NCBI RefSeq assembly: GCF_004000765.1
Contig: NZ_BILW01000045.1
Location: forward strand, 1 to 51,087
Origin: Paenibacillus chondroitinus NBRC 15376
GTDB taxonomy: Bacteria; Bacillota; Bacilli; Paenibacillales; NBRC-103111
DNA: 51,087 bases
Reading direction: 5' to 3'
Below are positions 1-8,445 of this stretch, in pieces; position 1 is the first letter of the stretch; each line of letters starts with the position of its first letter. The notes under the pieces are model-generated. The model had not been told where the DNA came from and made no database searches. It worked only from the letters and a program-made list of their open reading frames with translations. Made by a program: the position numbers and the translations under genes.

Positions 1-118
1 TATCGGATGGTGGTAGGCAATGCCAGATATTTTATCGTCGCCCGCTTGTTTCAGCGCTCCAAACTTTGTCCATACTGCATAATGTTAGCACCTTATCGAG
101 CAGGAGGGTCTTGGAACC

Positions 119-346
119 ATGTTGGCCGTTCATCAACGCATGGCGGAGTTATGGACATTACGCAGAGCGCGGGAGTTAACGCGAGCAGAGCAGGATGAGT
201 TAATGCTGTGCATGGAAGCTAACGCGACCTATGTTTGGAATCGTTTAAAACTAGAAAATTTATCGCTTTGCGCCTCGCTTACAGGAGATTATGATTGGCT
301 GCATGATATTTGCGAGCGCATTGAAAAGATTGAACCTAAGCACTGA
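119..346 (+). CDS. Small conserved-looking protein of unknown function
   Basis: A 75-residue, mostly helical, soluble protein with no signal peptide or membrane segment. I do not recognise the function; it resembles short Paenibacillus proteins filed under DUF numbers (possibly DUF7667). It carries three cysteines spread through the chain (CMEAN, LCASL, ICERI). The start is supported by an AGGAGGG ribosome binding site ending about 10 bases upstream, and the reading frame is followed at once by an intrinsic terminator. It therefore looks like a real monocistronic gene. Nothing before it (1-118) is recognisable apart from AT-rich sequence that may hold its promoter. Confidence 0.65.
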   Translation: MLAVHQRMAELWTLRRARELTRAEQDELMLCMEANATYVWNRLKLENLSLCASLTGDYDWLHDICERIEKIEPKH

Positions 347-369
347 CCGAAAGAGGTCGGTGCTTTTTT
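338..369 (+). terminator. Intrinsic terminator after the small unknown gene
   Basis: A stem formed by AGCACTGACC and GGTCGGTGCT around a GAAA-type loop, followed by six T. It overlaps the stop codon region of the upstream gene. Confidence 0.85.
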
Positions 370-430
370 CCTTTTCTGCTAGAGAGTGGACGGGTATAAT
401 GGTAGTAGTCTATTTTTAAGGAGATGCCTC

Positions 431-3400
431 ATGGTAAGCTGGTTCAAGCAAGTGGGCGAAGCGCCCTATAAATTCTTACTTCTGGGTTTACTGCTACTGA
501 CAGCGCTATTCATAAGACTCTATCTTGCACCAATCTGGATAGGCTATGATACGGATGTCCGAACGTTTCTGGCTTGGTCGGACCGTGCGTATACGGTTGG
601 TTTGTCCGGCATGTATAACAATGCCAAGGAATATTTCCTGGATTACCCGCCAGGCTATATGTATGTTCTGTATGTTATAGGTATGCTGCACCACAAGCTG
701 TCCATCCCTTGGGAGAGCGGACAATCGTTATTACTGCTGAAATTCCCTGCCATTCTGGCGGATATCGTAACCGTTTATTTGTTGTTTCGACTTGCATTCA
801 GCAGGAACGACGGCGCGCGATCATGGCTGCAAGCGATAGGAATGGCTGCCTTATTTGCCTTTAATCCTGCGATCTGGTCGAACTCTGCGATTTGGGGACA
901 GGTTGATTCGTTTTTTATGCTGTTTATTGTGACGACATTTCTGATGCAGCAGCGCGGGAAGCTGCCTCAAGCTTCTGTGTTCATCGCCATAGCTTTATTG
1001 CTCAAGCCGCAGGCGCTTCTTTTCGGCATTTTTCTGCTCATTGATGTTTTACGCAAGCGCAATTTGATGGTATTCCTACTGAGTGTGCTCAGTGGCTTGA
1101 CGACCATAGCGGTAGTTGCCCTTCCTTTTGCCATTGGAAGAGGTTATGGATGGTTAATCGGACTTTACTCCGGCACGCTGGCCTCCTATCCCTACGCTTC
1201 CCTGAATGCGTTTAATCTTATGACGCTCTTAGGCGGCAACTTTATCGACATAAAAAAGAGTTTCCTACATATCTCCTATGAAAAATTGGGCATAGTGCTC
1301 ATGATCCTTTCCGTCTTGTACACTTGCTATCTGTATATCCGCAGCAAAGGCCAGAAGGGTGCCGTTTTGTATGTAGCTTTCTTATTTATAACGGCTGTTT
1401 TTATGTGTATGACCAAAATGCATGAGCGCTATTTGCATTACGGGCTGCTGCTAGCTCTTACGAGTTTTATTTATATCAAGGATCGCCGTATTCTTGGTCT
1501 GTTTATTGGCTTTAGTTTGACTCATTTCATCAATATCGCGGATGTGCTGCTGCGAAGTTTTCATCAAGATTATCATATTCCACGCTATGATCCCTTGATG
1601 CTGGCTGTATCTGCCATCAATGTTATATTATTTGTTTATGCATGTATTTTGGGATGGAGGCTTTTCGTGCAATCACAACAAGAACAGAGTAATCAGGATG
1701 AGCTCGTCCCAATTCCACAAGTCCCGACCCCGGACAAGTGGACCGAGCGCTGGAATGCCATTTTCAAAGAGAGTAAGGATGGGATAGAACGAAGCCCGAA
1801 GGGACGTTTTTTCTCTAAAAAAGATGCGTTATATATAGGCTTACTGGTCGTCATTTACACCATTATCGCTTTATTCCATCTGGGCGGTCACAAGGCGCCT
1901 ACTACTTTTTGGAAGCCGACAACCACTGGGGAAGCCGTCATTGCTGACCTCGGAAGCTCGCACAACATAACTAGAATTAATACCTTTGCCGGCGTTGGGG
2001 AAGGTTCCTATTCCTTCTGGTTCTCACAAGATGGCCAGCAGTGGCACGATCAAATCTCTGTCAAATCCGATCATACCAAGGTTTTCACATGGAACGCAGT
2101 AGAACCGATGAAAGACGCTCGTTATGTGAAAGTGGTGATTGACGGGCAGGAAAATGCACCGCTGCATCTGCATGAAATCGGGATTTTCGGGGATGGCAAT
2201 TCGACCATTTTACCGATTAATGACCTGAAAGAGCAGGATATAAACCCGGCGGATGAAGGAAAAACAGCGAATTTATTTGATGAATCCAGCATAGTACCGT
2301 ACACGCCTACGTACATGAACGGGACTTACTTTGATGAGATTTATCACGCAAGAACGGCCTATGAGCATCTTCACAAAATAGAGCCTTATGAAAGCACGCA
2401 TCCGCCGCTGGGTAAAGTGCTCATGGCGATCGGCATTTACATATTCGGGCTCAACCCGTTTGGGTGGCGTATTATTGGAACGCTGTTCGGGGTCGGCATG
2501 ATACCCGTCATCTATGTGTTCGCCAAGCGGATGTTCGGCCGTTCCGAATATGCTTTTATCGCGGCATTCCTCTTAACGTTTGACTTTATGCACTTTGCGC
2601 AGACACGCATTGCGACGATTGATGTTTACGGCGTATTTTTTATCATGCTGATGTTCTATTTCATGTACCGCTATACGACGCTAAGCTTTTATCGGGAAAA
2701 GCTGTGGGCCACACTAATCCCGCTTGGGTTGTCCGGCCTCTTTTTCGGAATAGGCGCTGCTTCCAAATGGATCGTGATCTACGGCGGTGCCGGCCTAGCC
2801 CTTCTGCTGCTTTTATCTTTATTAGAGCGTTATAGCGAATACCGGTTCGCTCGGCGTTTGCTGCAGGAGGATGCGCATAAAGCGCCATCTCAGATTCAGG
2901 TGGACATGGATGATCCAGAGCAGATCATTCCATCTTTGGATGAAACCGAGGAGGACACGAAGCCGGCTCTATCCGATTCAGAGCGCAGCCAATTACTGCA
3001 TGTGCAGAAACGATTTGCAAAAAACACGATCCTTACTCTCCTGTGGTGCGTACTAACGTTTGTTATCATTCCGTTAGGTATTTATACGCTATCGTATATT
3101 CCTTTCATGATGGTTCCGGGACCTGGACATCAGTTGAAGGATGTCGTCACTTATCAGGTGCATATGTACAAGTATCATAAGGATTTGGTAGCGACTCATC
3201 CGTTCTCTTCCCCTTGGTGGGAGTGGCCGATGATGCTGCGCCCGATCTGGTATTATCAAGCCAAGTTTATGCCGCAGGGCATGTTGTCGAGCATCGTCTC
3301 GTTCGGAAATCCGCTGGTTTGGTGGCCTGGCTTTATCGCAGTCATCTGCTCGTTCTATGTGGCTGTGAAGAGGAAAGATAAGCTGCTGCGCATGCTGTTA

Positions 3401-3679
3401 ATCGCTTATTGTTCCCAATACTTGCCATGGATGCTGGTGCCGAGGCTCACATTTATTTATCACTATTTTGCCATGGTGCCATTCCTGGTGCTCATTCTGA
3501 CCTACTATATCAAAGATTATTTGGAGCAAGGTCCGCTTCATAAAAGAAGATGGGTTTACGGCTATTTACTGGGCGTATTCGTCTTGTTTGCGCTGTTCTA
3601 TCCGATTCTTTCGGGTATGATGATTCCATCCAGATATTCCTTCTTCCTCCGGTGGCTGCCGGGCTGGAACTTCTTTTAA
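431..3679 (+). CDS. Large polytopic membrane protein: Gpi18-like plus PMT-type glycosyltransferase fusion
   Basis: A 1082-residue protein with three parts. The first (about 1-430) is a polytopic membrane region with acidic DTD and WGQVDSFF motifs, like Gpi18/GT-C mannosyltransferases. The middle (about 490-595) is soluble and resembles an F5/8 type C (discoidin-like) carbohydrate-binding fold. The last (about 620-1082) is a dolichyl-phosphate-mannose protein mannosyltransferase (PMT) domain with the diagnostic DE pair (D635-E636 in DEIYHA) and HPPLGK just after. GT-C enzymes take sugars from polyprenyl-phosphate donors on the outer face of the membrane; the acceptor here is unknown. A charged acidic linker interrupts the PMT part near residues 815-850. 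The start was chosen at ATG 431 because AAGGAG lies 7 bases before it; an in-frame start at 386 has no such site. At twice the usual length, it is an in-frame fusion. Confidence 0.8.
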   Translation: MVSWFKQVGEAPYKFLLLGLLLLTALFIRLYLAPIWIGYDTDVRTFLAWSDRAYTVGLSGMYNNAKEYFLDYPPGYMYVLYVIGMLHHKLSIPWESGQSLLLLKFPAILADIVTVYLLFRLAFSRNDGARSWLQAIGMAALFAFNPAIWSNSAIWGQVDSFFMLFIVTTFLMQQRGKLPQASVFIAIALLLKPQALLFGIFLLIDVLRKRNLMVFLLSVLSGLTTIAVVALPFAIGRGYGWLIGLYSGTLASYPYASLNAFNLMTLLGGNFIDIKKSFLHISYEKLGIVLMILSVLYTCYLYIRSKGQKGAVLYVAFLFITAVFMCMTKMHERYLHYGLLLALTSFIYIKDRRILGLFIGFSLTHFINIADVLLRSFHQDYHIPRYDPLMLAVSAINVILFVYACILGWRLFVQSQQEQSNQDELVPIPQVPTPDKWTERWNAIFKESKDGIERSPKGRFFSKKDALYIGLLVVIYTIIALFHLGGHKAPTTFWKPTTTGEAVIADLGSSHNITRINTFAGVGEGSYSFWFSQDGQQWHDQISVKSDHTKVFTWNAVEPMKDARYVKVVIDGQENAPLHLHEIGIFGDGNSTILPINDLKEQDINPADEGKTANLFDESSIVPYTPTYMNGTYFDEIYHARTAYEHLHKIEPYESTHPPLGKVLMAIGIYIFGLNPFGWRIIGTLFGVGMIPVIYVFAKRMFGRSEYAFIAAFLLTFDFMHFAQTRIATIDVYGVFFIMLMFYFMYRYTTLSFYREKLWATLIPLGLSGLFFGIGAASKWIVIYGGAGLALLLLLSLLERYSEYRFARRLLQEDAHKAPSQIQVDMDDPEQIIPSLDETEEDTKPALSDSERSQLLHVQKRFAKNTILTLLWCVLTFVIIPLGIYTLSYIPFMMVPGPGHQLKDVVTYQVHMYKYHKDLVATHPFSSPWWEWPMMLRPIWYYQAKFMPQGMLSSIVSFGNPLVWWPGFIAVICSFYVAVKRKDKLLRMLLIAYCSQYLPWMLVPRLTFIYHYFAMVPFLVLILTYYIKDYLEQGPLHKRRWVYGYLLGVFVLFALFYPILSGMMIPSRYSFFLRWLPGWNFF

Positions 3680-3688
3680 GAAAAGTGG

Positions 3689-3717
3689 TTGACGTGCCTG
3701 ACAGGCGATGGTAAGAT
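3689..3717 (+). promoter_or_regulatory. Sigma-A promoter for ssuE
   Basis: TTGACG and TAAGAT separated by exactly 17 bases. Transcription would start near 3724, giving a leader of about 115 bases that contains the hairpin-T run at 3763-3808 before ssuE. Confidence 0.6.
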
Positions 3718-3762
3718 AATTCCAAGCAAAATACTATGAATTAAAAGTCGACCAAACAACAG

Positions 3763-3808
3763 GAGACTCCGACCTTACATTGAACAATGGAAGCGGGGTC
3801 TCTTTTTT
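3763..3808 (+). terminator. Terminator hairpin between the ssuE promoter and ssuE
   Basis: GAGACTCCG pairs with CGGGGTCTC (one U-G pair). An inner CATT/AATG stem extends it, and six T follow. It may terminate the upstream glycosyltransferase transcript, but it lies downstream of the predicted ssuE promoter, so it could also act as a leader attenuator. Confidence 0.75.
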
Positions 3809-3838
3809 ATCAAAAAACGATAATGGAGTGTGAACGAA

Positions 3839-4381
3839 ATGGCGAAGGTAGTCATTATCTCAGGAAGTCCAACCCCCACATCCCGATTACACGGGGTTAT
3901 TGAAGTAGCGAAGAATGAATTGGTGCAAGCGGGTCTTACCGTAGATTGGATCAAAGTGCGCGATATCCCTGCAGAAGACTTGCTGTACGCCAAGTTTGAC
4001 AGCGAAGCCATTGTGAGCGCGAACGCGCTTGTTGCTGCAGCAGATGCTGTTTTCGTAGCTACGCCTGTTTACAAAGCCTCCTATACCGGTGTGTTAAAAG
4101 CCTTCCTTGACCTGCTCCCACAAAAGGGGCTGGAGCGTAAAATTGTTCTCCCTTTAGCTGTAGGCGGCACGCTTTCTCACTTGCTCGCTATCGATTACGC
4201 GCTTAAACCGGTGCTGTCCGCATTGGGTGCACAAAATATTTTGCAAGGTGTGTATGTGCTCGATAAACAGGTGACTTGGGGCGAACAAGGACAAGCCATT
4301 CTTGAGGATGAAATATCAACAAGGTTACACCAATCCGTCACGCAGTTCATACAAGAAATTAAGTGGCATACCAGCCGATAA
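3839..4381 (+). CDS. ssuE: NADPH-dependent FMN reductase SsuE
   Basis: A 180-residue flavodoxin-fold reductase that supplies reduced FMN, classically to the alkanesulfonate monooxygenase SsuD for sulfur scavenging. The N-terminal phosphate-binding loop reads SGSPTPTSR. The blocks PEDLLYAKFDS-like, ATPVYKASYTG, LDLLPQKGL and DYALKPVLSALGAQ match SsuE closely in order and spacing (family knowledge). Length is near the usual 190. ATG 3839 is preferred to GTG 3830 because GGAG at 3825-3828 is about 10 bases from the ATG but abuts the GTG. No ssuABCD genes lie nearby, so it stands alone here and may serve another flavin-dependent oxygenase. Confidence 0.85.
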   Translation: MAKVVIISGSPTPTSRLHGVIEVAKNELVQAGLTVDWIKVRDIPAEDLLYAKFDSEAIVSANALVAAADAVFVATPVYKASYTGVLKAFLDLLPQKGLERKIVLPLAVGGTLSHLLAIDYALKPVLSALGAQNILQGVYVLDKQVTWGEQGQAILEDEISTRLHQSVTQFIQEIKWHTSR

Positions 4382-4401
4382 ATTGGAATAGAGTTGACGT
4401 A

Positions 4402-4438
4402 AACCGCCATTGGTAACTTTTACTGATGGTGGTTTTTT
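4402..4438 (+). terminator. Intrinsic terminator after ssuE
   Basis: AACCGCCAT pairs with ATGGTGGTT (one G-U pair), followed by a T run. Confidence 0.85.
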
Positions 4439-4498
4439 GTGCCGGGAAGAGCGCTGCCGTGCTATACTGAACATATATTTATTTGGATAGGAGCGATT

Positions 4499-5377
4499 AT
4501 GTTGTCAGAGAATTCATCTGGTTCCGTGCTGCTTGTTGACGGGATGGCGTTATTATTTCGCGGTTATTACGCGACTTCATCGAGCGGTTATATTATGCGA
4601 ACAGAAACCGGCGTGCCGATTAACGGGGTATACGGTTTTCTGAAATATTTACTTGATGCGATTCAAACCTTTAAGCCTTCCCACGTGGTGTGCTGCTGGG
4701 ATATGGGGAGTAAAACATTCCGCACGGAGAAATTTGAAGCATACAAAGCGAATCGCGGACCTGCGCCGGAGGAGTTAATTCCGCAGTTTGATTTAGTGAA
4801 AGAGGTTACAGCTAGCTTTAACATTCCGAACATTGGTGTTGCCGGTTATGAAGCTGACGATTGCATCGGAACACTGGCCCGTACATACAGCCCGCTGACG
4901 AAAGTTCAAATTTTGACCGGAGATCATGATATGCTCCAGCTTGTGAATGAGAGCACGGAAGTTATTATTATGAAAAAAGGGCACTCCAACTACATGGTTT
5001 ATACGCTGGAAACGCTGATGGAAGAAAAAAGTCTGACGCCTGCGCAGATTATTGATCTGAAAGGTCTAACCGGCGACACGGCGGATAACTACCCAGGTGT
5101 CAAAGGGATTGGCGAGAAAACAGCGACCAAGCTGCTCAACGAGTACCAGGATATTGGAGGCATTTTGGAAAATTTGGCGTCACTGCCAAAAGGGGTGCGC
5201 GCAAAAATCGAAGCGGAGCTCGAGATGCTGCATTTATCGCGTGACTTGGCGACGATTCGCCTGGATGCGCCTGTTGCCTGTGCGCTTGAGGACTGCGGTT
5301 GGGCGATGGAGCGGGAGAAAGTGATTGCGAAGTTCGAGGAGATTGCTTACAAGGGATTAATTAAGTTAATCGGTTAA
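4499..5377 (+). CDS. ypcP: 5'-3' exonuclease, PolA N-domain type (YpcP-like)
   Basis: A 292-residue stand-alone 5'-3' exonuclease/flap nuclease, homologous to the N-terminal domain of DNA polymerase I and to B. subtilis YpcP (296 residues). It would remove RNA primers and flaps during replication and repair. Acidic metal-binding motifs are present in order: LLVDGMALLFRGYY, CCWDMG, YEADDCIGT, LTGDHDMLQL. The helix-3-turn-helix region GDTADNYPGVKGIGEKTA follows. The C-terminal polymerase domain is absent, as expected for YpcP. ATG 4499 has TAGGAG about 6 bases upstream; a longer in-frame extension from 4439 lies inside the promoter region, where TGCTATACT at 4460-4468 is an extended -10. Confidence 0.88.
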   Translation: MLSENSSGSVLLVDGMALLFRGYYATSSSGYIMRTETGVPINGVYGFLKYLLDAIQTFKPSHVVCCWDMGSKTFRTEKFEAYKANRGPAPEELIPQFDLVKEVTASFNIPNIGVAGYEADDCIGTLARTYSPLTKVQILTGDHDMLQLVNESTEVIIMKKGHSNYMVYTLETLMEEKSLTPAQIIDLKGLTGDTADNYPGVKGIGEKTATKLLNEYQDIGGILENLASLPKGVRAKIEAELEMLHLSRDLATIRLDAPVACALEDCGWAMEREKVIAKFEEIAYKGLIKLIG

Positions 5378-5389
5378 TATAAAACGAAG

Positions 5390-5425
5390 GGAGGGTGCCG
5401 AATAGGAATCGGCATCCTCCATTTT
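5390..5425 (+). terminator. Intrinsic terminator after the exonuclease gene
   Basis: A 12-bp stem (GGAGGGTGCCGA with TCGGCATCCTCC, one G-U) followed by ATTTT. The rest of the gap to 5513 has only a short GCAGC/GCTGC hairpin near 5462-5477, which may help end the convergent AraC transcript. Confidence 0.8.
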
Positions 5426-5513
5426 GCGCGTGTTAGCATAAGCGAGCAAGCTGTTCAACGAGCAGCCCTAATGCTGCTTCTTATCGTTTTTGGCGAGAAA
5501 TGAGCTGCTTCCC

Positions 5514-6362
5514 TCAGAATTGTATCGCCGATTGCCGGTAGCGAAGGGGCGTCGTTTTGGTAATCTGCCGAAAAACACGGCCGAACTGGACCAAGGAGCC
5601 GAAGCCGACCTGCTCAGCAATCATGATGACTTTCATTTTGCTCTCCGTCAGCAGCCTTTGCGCTTCCTGGACACGAACAAGATTGATATATTCGACCAGT
5701 GAAAATCCGGTAATTTCCTTGAACATACGGCTTAAATACGCCGGGCTGATCTCAAATCTTTCCGCAAGCTCTTCCAATCGCAAAATTTCGGCAAAATGGG
5801 TGTTGATATAACGCACGATCGTTGATATTTTTCGATGTAAAGGAGAGACATGCTCAGGTGATGTGACCGGATGCTGACGAATAAAACGTGTCGTGAACAG
5901 CAGCAGCTCGATCAGGAAATGACGCAAAGCGAAGGATTGCCCAAGCTGAGGTTCTTTCGCTTCATGAATCATTTTGCCGAGAATGTCTTCGACAAATCGA
6001 CGGGTCGGGAGATCGAGCCTAAGCACAGGCGCAGTATGCGTGAAGGCATCGAGCAGGAAAGGAGCATCGGATTTCATGCTTTCCAGGAAGTGATCGCTGA
6101 AATTCATCACGACACGCGCATGCCCAAGCTTATCGGAATCCGAAGTAGCGTGAAGTTCGCGCCGATTAATGAGCACCAGGTCTCCCGGAAGGATGAGATA
6201 CGAGCGGTCCCGAATGAAATACATGCGCTCACCTTCGTACAAATAATAGAGTTCATACATATCATGCATGTGCTGTGTTCTCTCGAACGATCCATTACGA
6301 TGAATATGTTGAATGTAAAATGGGCCTTCATCCTCATTGCCGAAGGTGACGGTACTGGGCAT
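5514..6362 (-). CDS. AraC-family transcriptional regulator
   Basis: A 282-residue DNA-binding regulator. Residues 1-150 look like a cupin sensor domain (HMHDMYELYYLYEGER, then the PGDLVLINRRELH turn). Residues about 180-282 form the double helix-turn-helix (EISPAYLSRMFKEITG, then AEQVGFGSLVQFGRVFRQ, with the typical ending TPLRYRQ). The first helix-turn-helix is followed by FSLVEYINLVRVQEAQRLL. ATG 6362 has AAAGGAG about 8 bases upstream; the longer in-frame start at 6407 has none. An extended -10 (TGTTATACT) lies upstream on the same strand. It is divergent from uxaE, so it probably senses a sugar acid or related sugar and controls that gene; the ligand is inferred from context only. Confidence 0.88.
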   Translation of the reverse strand: MPSTVTFGNEDEGPFYIQHIHRNGSFERTQHMHDMYELYYLYEGERMYFIRDRSYLILPGDLVLINRRELHATSDSDKLGHARVVMNFSDHFLESMKSDAPFLLDAFTHTAPVLRLDLPTRRFVEDILGKMIHEAKEPQLGQSFALRHFLIELLLFTTRFIRQHPVTSPEHVSPLHRKISTIVRYINTHFAEILRLEELAERFEISPAYLSRMFKEITGFSLVEYINLVRVQEAQRLLTESKMKVIMIAEQVGFGSLVQFGRVFRQITKTTPLRYRQSAIQF

Positions 6363-6504
6363 CTGAGTACTCCTTTTGTTCAAGTTGTTGTAATGAAAGT
6401 ATAACATAAGCGCAGTGAAAAATATGAATAGTTTTCCTTGAAAATAGGAATAGATGAAGAGAAAACGCTCCTAACTTGCGATATGATTAAGCTATAAGAA
6501 AATA

Positions 6505-6516
6505 GCAAACGTTTGC
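6505..6516. promoter_or_regulatory. LacI-type palindromic operator before uxaE
   Basis: A perfect 12-base palindrome GCAAACGTTTGC sits about 24 bases before the uxaE start. The central AACGTT with GC flanks is typical of LacI/GalR-family operators. It does not look like an AraC direct-repeat site, so a second regulator from elsewhere in the genome may act here. Confidence 0.6.
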
Positions 6517-6539
6517 AAAATAAGGGAGGAACACAGGGA

Positions 6540-8024
6540 ATGAAAGAGCTTATAGACGCAATCAAATCGGGAAATACAGCAACGTTATCAGCGCCAGGCG
6601 TTAAAGTATATGGGTCATCTTTTACACAAATTGGAAACACTTCACTTCTTATGGTGCGCACGGAGGCTGGAAAGCGGCTGGTTGCAGTTGGTGAGAGTGA
6701 TTTGTTCAATCAATTAAACGGTGAAGTTGTGGATGGCGCGAAAGTTGCTCCATTAACGCACGAGAATCGTTTGACACTAAATCAATTTTTGCCTTATACA
6801 GCCCCGCAAGCATTTGGCACGCAGGTAGCTACGATGGGGCTGGGCGATCGCCTTGGTATTGCAAGCCCTGGACATATTCAAACGATTCGCGGCAAAGATA
6901 TCCGTCCCGTGCTCGCACAACAAAGTATTCGTGAGCTTGCGCTTACAGGCAGAACCTATGAGGATGTTTTGGACGCGGCTGCTTATGCGGTTTTCCAAGA
7001 AGGCTACAAAGATGGCTATGGCGCAGACGGCGACCATTTGAAAAAAGAGGAAGACATTGAGTATGCACTGCGTCTTGGCTTTACGATGCTGACGCTCGAT
7101 TGCTCCGAGAACATCGACAACACGATTGAAACGTTGTCCGCGGATGAGGTTGCAGTTAAGTATGCGGCTTTGCCAGCTGGCTTGCGTGAGCATTATGAGA
7201 AACGTTACTTGGAGACGCCTGCTAATGTACCGGGTGCAGCTCTTAACTACACGCGCGAAGCGCTTCAAAAAGATGTGCTGATCTACGATGCAGCCATTAA
7301 TTTCATGGAAGCTATTTATCGCAAATATATTGCAACTTTGGATCGCGCGGTTGATTTTGAAATTTCGATTGATGAGACGGCTACACCGACATCACCTGAA
7401 GCCCACTACTTGGTAGCGAACGAGCTTCGTGACCGTGGAGTTACCATTTTCAGCATGGCGCCGCGCTTCTGCGGAGAATTCCAAAAAGGGATCGACTACA
7501 TTGGCGATATCGCGCAATTTGAACGTGAGCTGGCGAGCCATGCGGCGATTGCCGTGCATTTTGAATACAAGCTGAGCATTCACTCCGGTAGCGACAAGTT
7601 CAGTGTGTTCCCGCTAATCGGGCAATACAGGAAAGGTTTGTTCCACATCAAAACGGCAGGTACAAATTGGCTCGAAGCGGTACGTGTTGTAGCAAAAGTG
7701 AACCCTTCCCTGTATCGCCGCATGCATCAATTTGCATTGGATCATTTCACAGAAGCGACAGCGTATTATCACGTGACGACGGACATCAATGCCATCGTTC
7801 CGCTTGCTGAAGTCGCGGATGCCGAGCTGCCAAACTACATGGAAGAAAACAATGCGCGCCAATTGCTGCACATCACATACGGCCTGCTGCTGCAAGCAAA
7901 AAATGCCGATGGCAGCAAACAATTTGCTGATGAATTCTTCCGGACGATGACGGAGCAGGAAGATGTCTTCGCTGAAGGTTTGCGTCATCATATTGGCAGA
8001 CATTTGGAGCTGCTGGGTAAATAA
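6540..8024 (+). CDS. uxaE: Tagaturonate/fructuronate epimerase (UxaE family)
   Basis: A 494-residue protein that I assign to the UxaE family, which interconverts D-tagaturonate and D-fructuronate in hexuronate breakdown. Supporting stretches are FGTQVATMGLGDRLGIASPGH near the N-terminus, GADGDHLKK near residue 160, and the acidic/histidine-rich FTMLTLDCSEN and VHFEYKLSIHSGSDKFSVFP blocks; His and Asp/Glu residues there could bind the catalytic metal. Length matches the family (about 490-500). ATG 6540 follows GGGAGGA at about 10 bases; the TTG further upstream lies within the operator. It is divergent from the AraC regulator and has its own terminator, so it is transcribed alone. Confidence 0.78.
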   Translation: MKELIDAIKSGNTATLSAPGVKVYGSSFTQIGNTSLLMVRTEAGKRLVAVGESDLFNQLNGEVVDGAKVAPLTHENRLTLNQFLPYTAPQAFGTQVATMGLGDRLGIASPGHIQTIRGKDIRPVLAQQSIRELALTGRTYEDVLDAAAYAVFQEGYKDGYGADGDHLKKEEDIEYALRLGFTMLTLDCSENIDNTIETLSADEVAVKYAALPAGLREHYEKRYLETPANVPGAALNYTREALQKDVLIYDAAINFMEAIYRKYIATLDRAVDFEISIDETATPTSPEAHYLVANELRDRGVTIFSMAPRFCGEFQKGIDYIGDIAQFERELASHAAIAVHFEYKLSIHSGSDKFSVFPLIGQYRKGLFHIKTAGTNWLEAVRVVAKVNPSLYRRMHQFALDHFTEATAYYHVTTDINAIVPLAEVADAELPNYMEENNARQLLHITYGLLLQAKNADGSKQFADEFFRTMTEQEDVFAEGLRHHIGRHLELLGK

Positions 8025-8030
8025 TTAAAA

Positions 8031-8080
8031 AAGAGGCAATCCACAAGCGTTTTAATCTGCTTGAAGATTGCCTCTTTCTT
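8031..8080. terminator. Bidirectional terminator between uxaE and the DUF3905-like gene
   Basis: AAGAGGCAATC pairs with GATTGCCTCTT, and an inner CAAGC/GCTTG stem extends it. T runs follow on both strands, so it ends both convergent transcripts; it touches the stop codon of the minus-strand gene. Confidence 0.85.
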
Positions 8081-8387
8081 ATTCTTGATTCAAAGGTTCA
8101 TTCCGGTTATCATCTGCGCCAGGATAATCCCGTTTGAGCCCTTCGTGCAGCTCATGATTTTCATAGGAAAACCGGTTCGGCGGGCGCTGATCTTTACGCC
8201 AAGGCGTGCTTTTTCCCAGCGATTCCGTGTTTAGGCTTGTGCCATAAGGGCCTTCGGGAAATTCCTCGGGGATCAGGTCGTTTCGCTGAGATTCGACCGT
8301 CTCCAAATCGGCGTATACATCTCGCTGCTCGGGGATGAACCCCTTTGTTTCGGTATACTTATCTTTCGCGGATTCTTCAACACTCAT
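8079..8387 (-). CDS. Small hydrophilic protein, possibly DUF3905
   Basis: A 102-residue, highly charged, probably cytoplasmic protein with no membrane segment. The C-terminal half (TPWRKDQRPPNRFSYE, then RDYPGADD) resembles the DUF3905 family of Bacillales, whose function is not known. The middle repeats short acidic stretches (IPEEFPEGPYGTS). ATG 8387 is chosen because GAGGAGG lies 8 bases upstream; a longer frame to 8495 would run into the gene at 8446-8739 and is rejected. It is 58 bases downstream of the DUF3055-like gene on the same strand, so the two probably share a transcript. Confidence 0.7.
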   Translation of the reverse strand: MSVEESAKDKYTETKGFIPEQRDVYADLETVESQRNDLIPEEFPEGPYGTSLNTESLGKSTPWRKDQRPPNRFSYENHELHEGLKRDYPGADDNRNEPLNQE

Positions 8388-8445
8388 GGAAAATGCCTCC
8401 TCATCTGGGTTGCGCATGCTTTTTCCAGTGTCCCCCGCTGATCCG

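Noticed and set aside
7..198. Open frame of 63 codons overlapping the first gene
   Set aside because: No ribosome binding site, an unlikely protein, and overlap with the frame at 119-346 that has one.
3724..3838. SAM or other sulfur riboswitch before ssuE
   Set aside because: Only a terminator hairpin is visible; no S-box conserved blocks.
5871..6404. Plus-strand frame of 177 codons opposite the AraC gene
   Set aside because: Reverse-strand shadow of a clear AraC regulator; no start signal.
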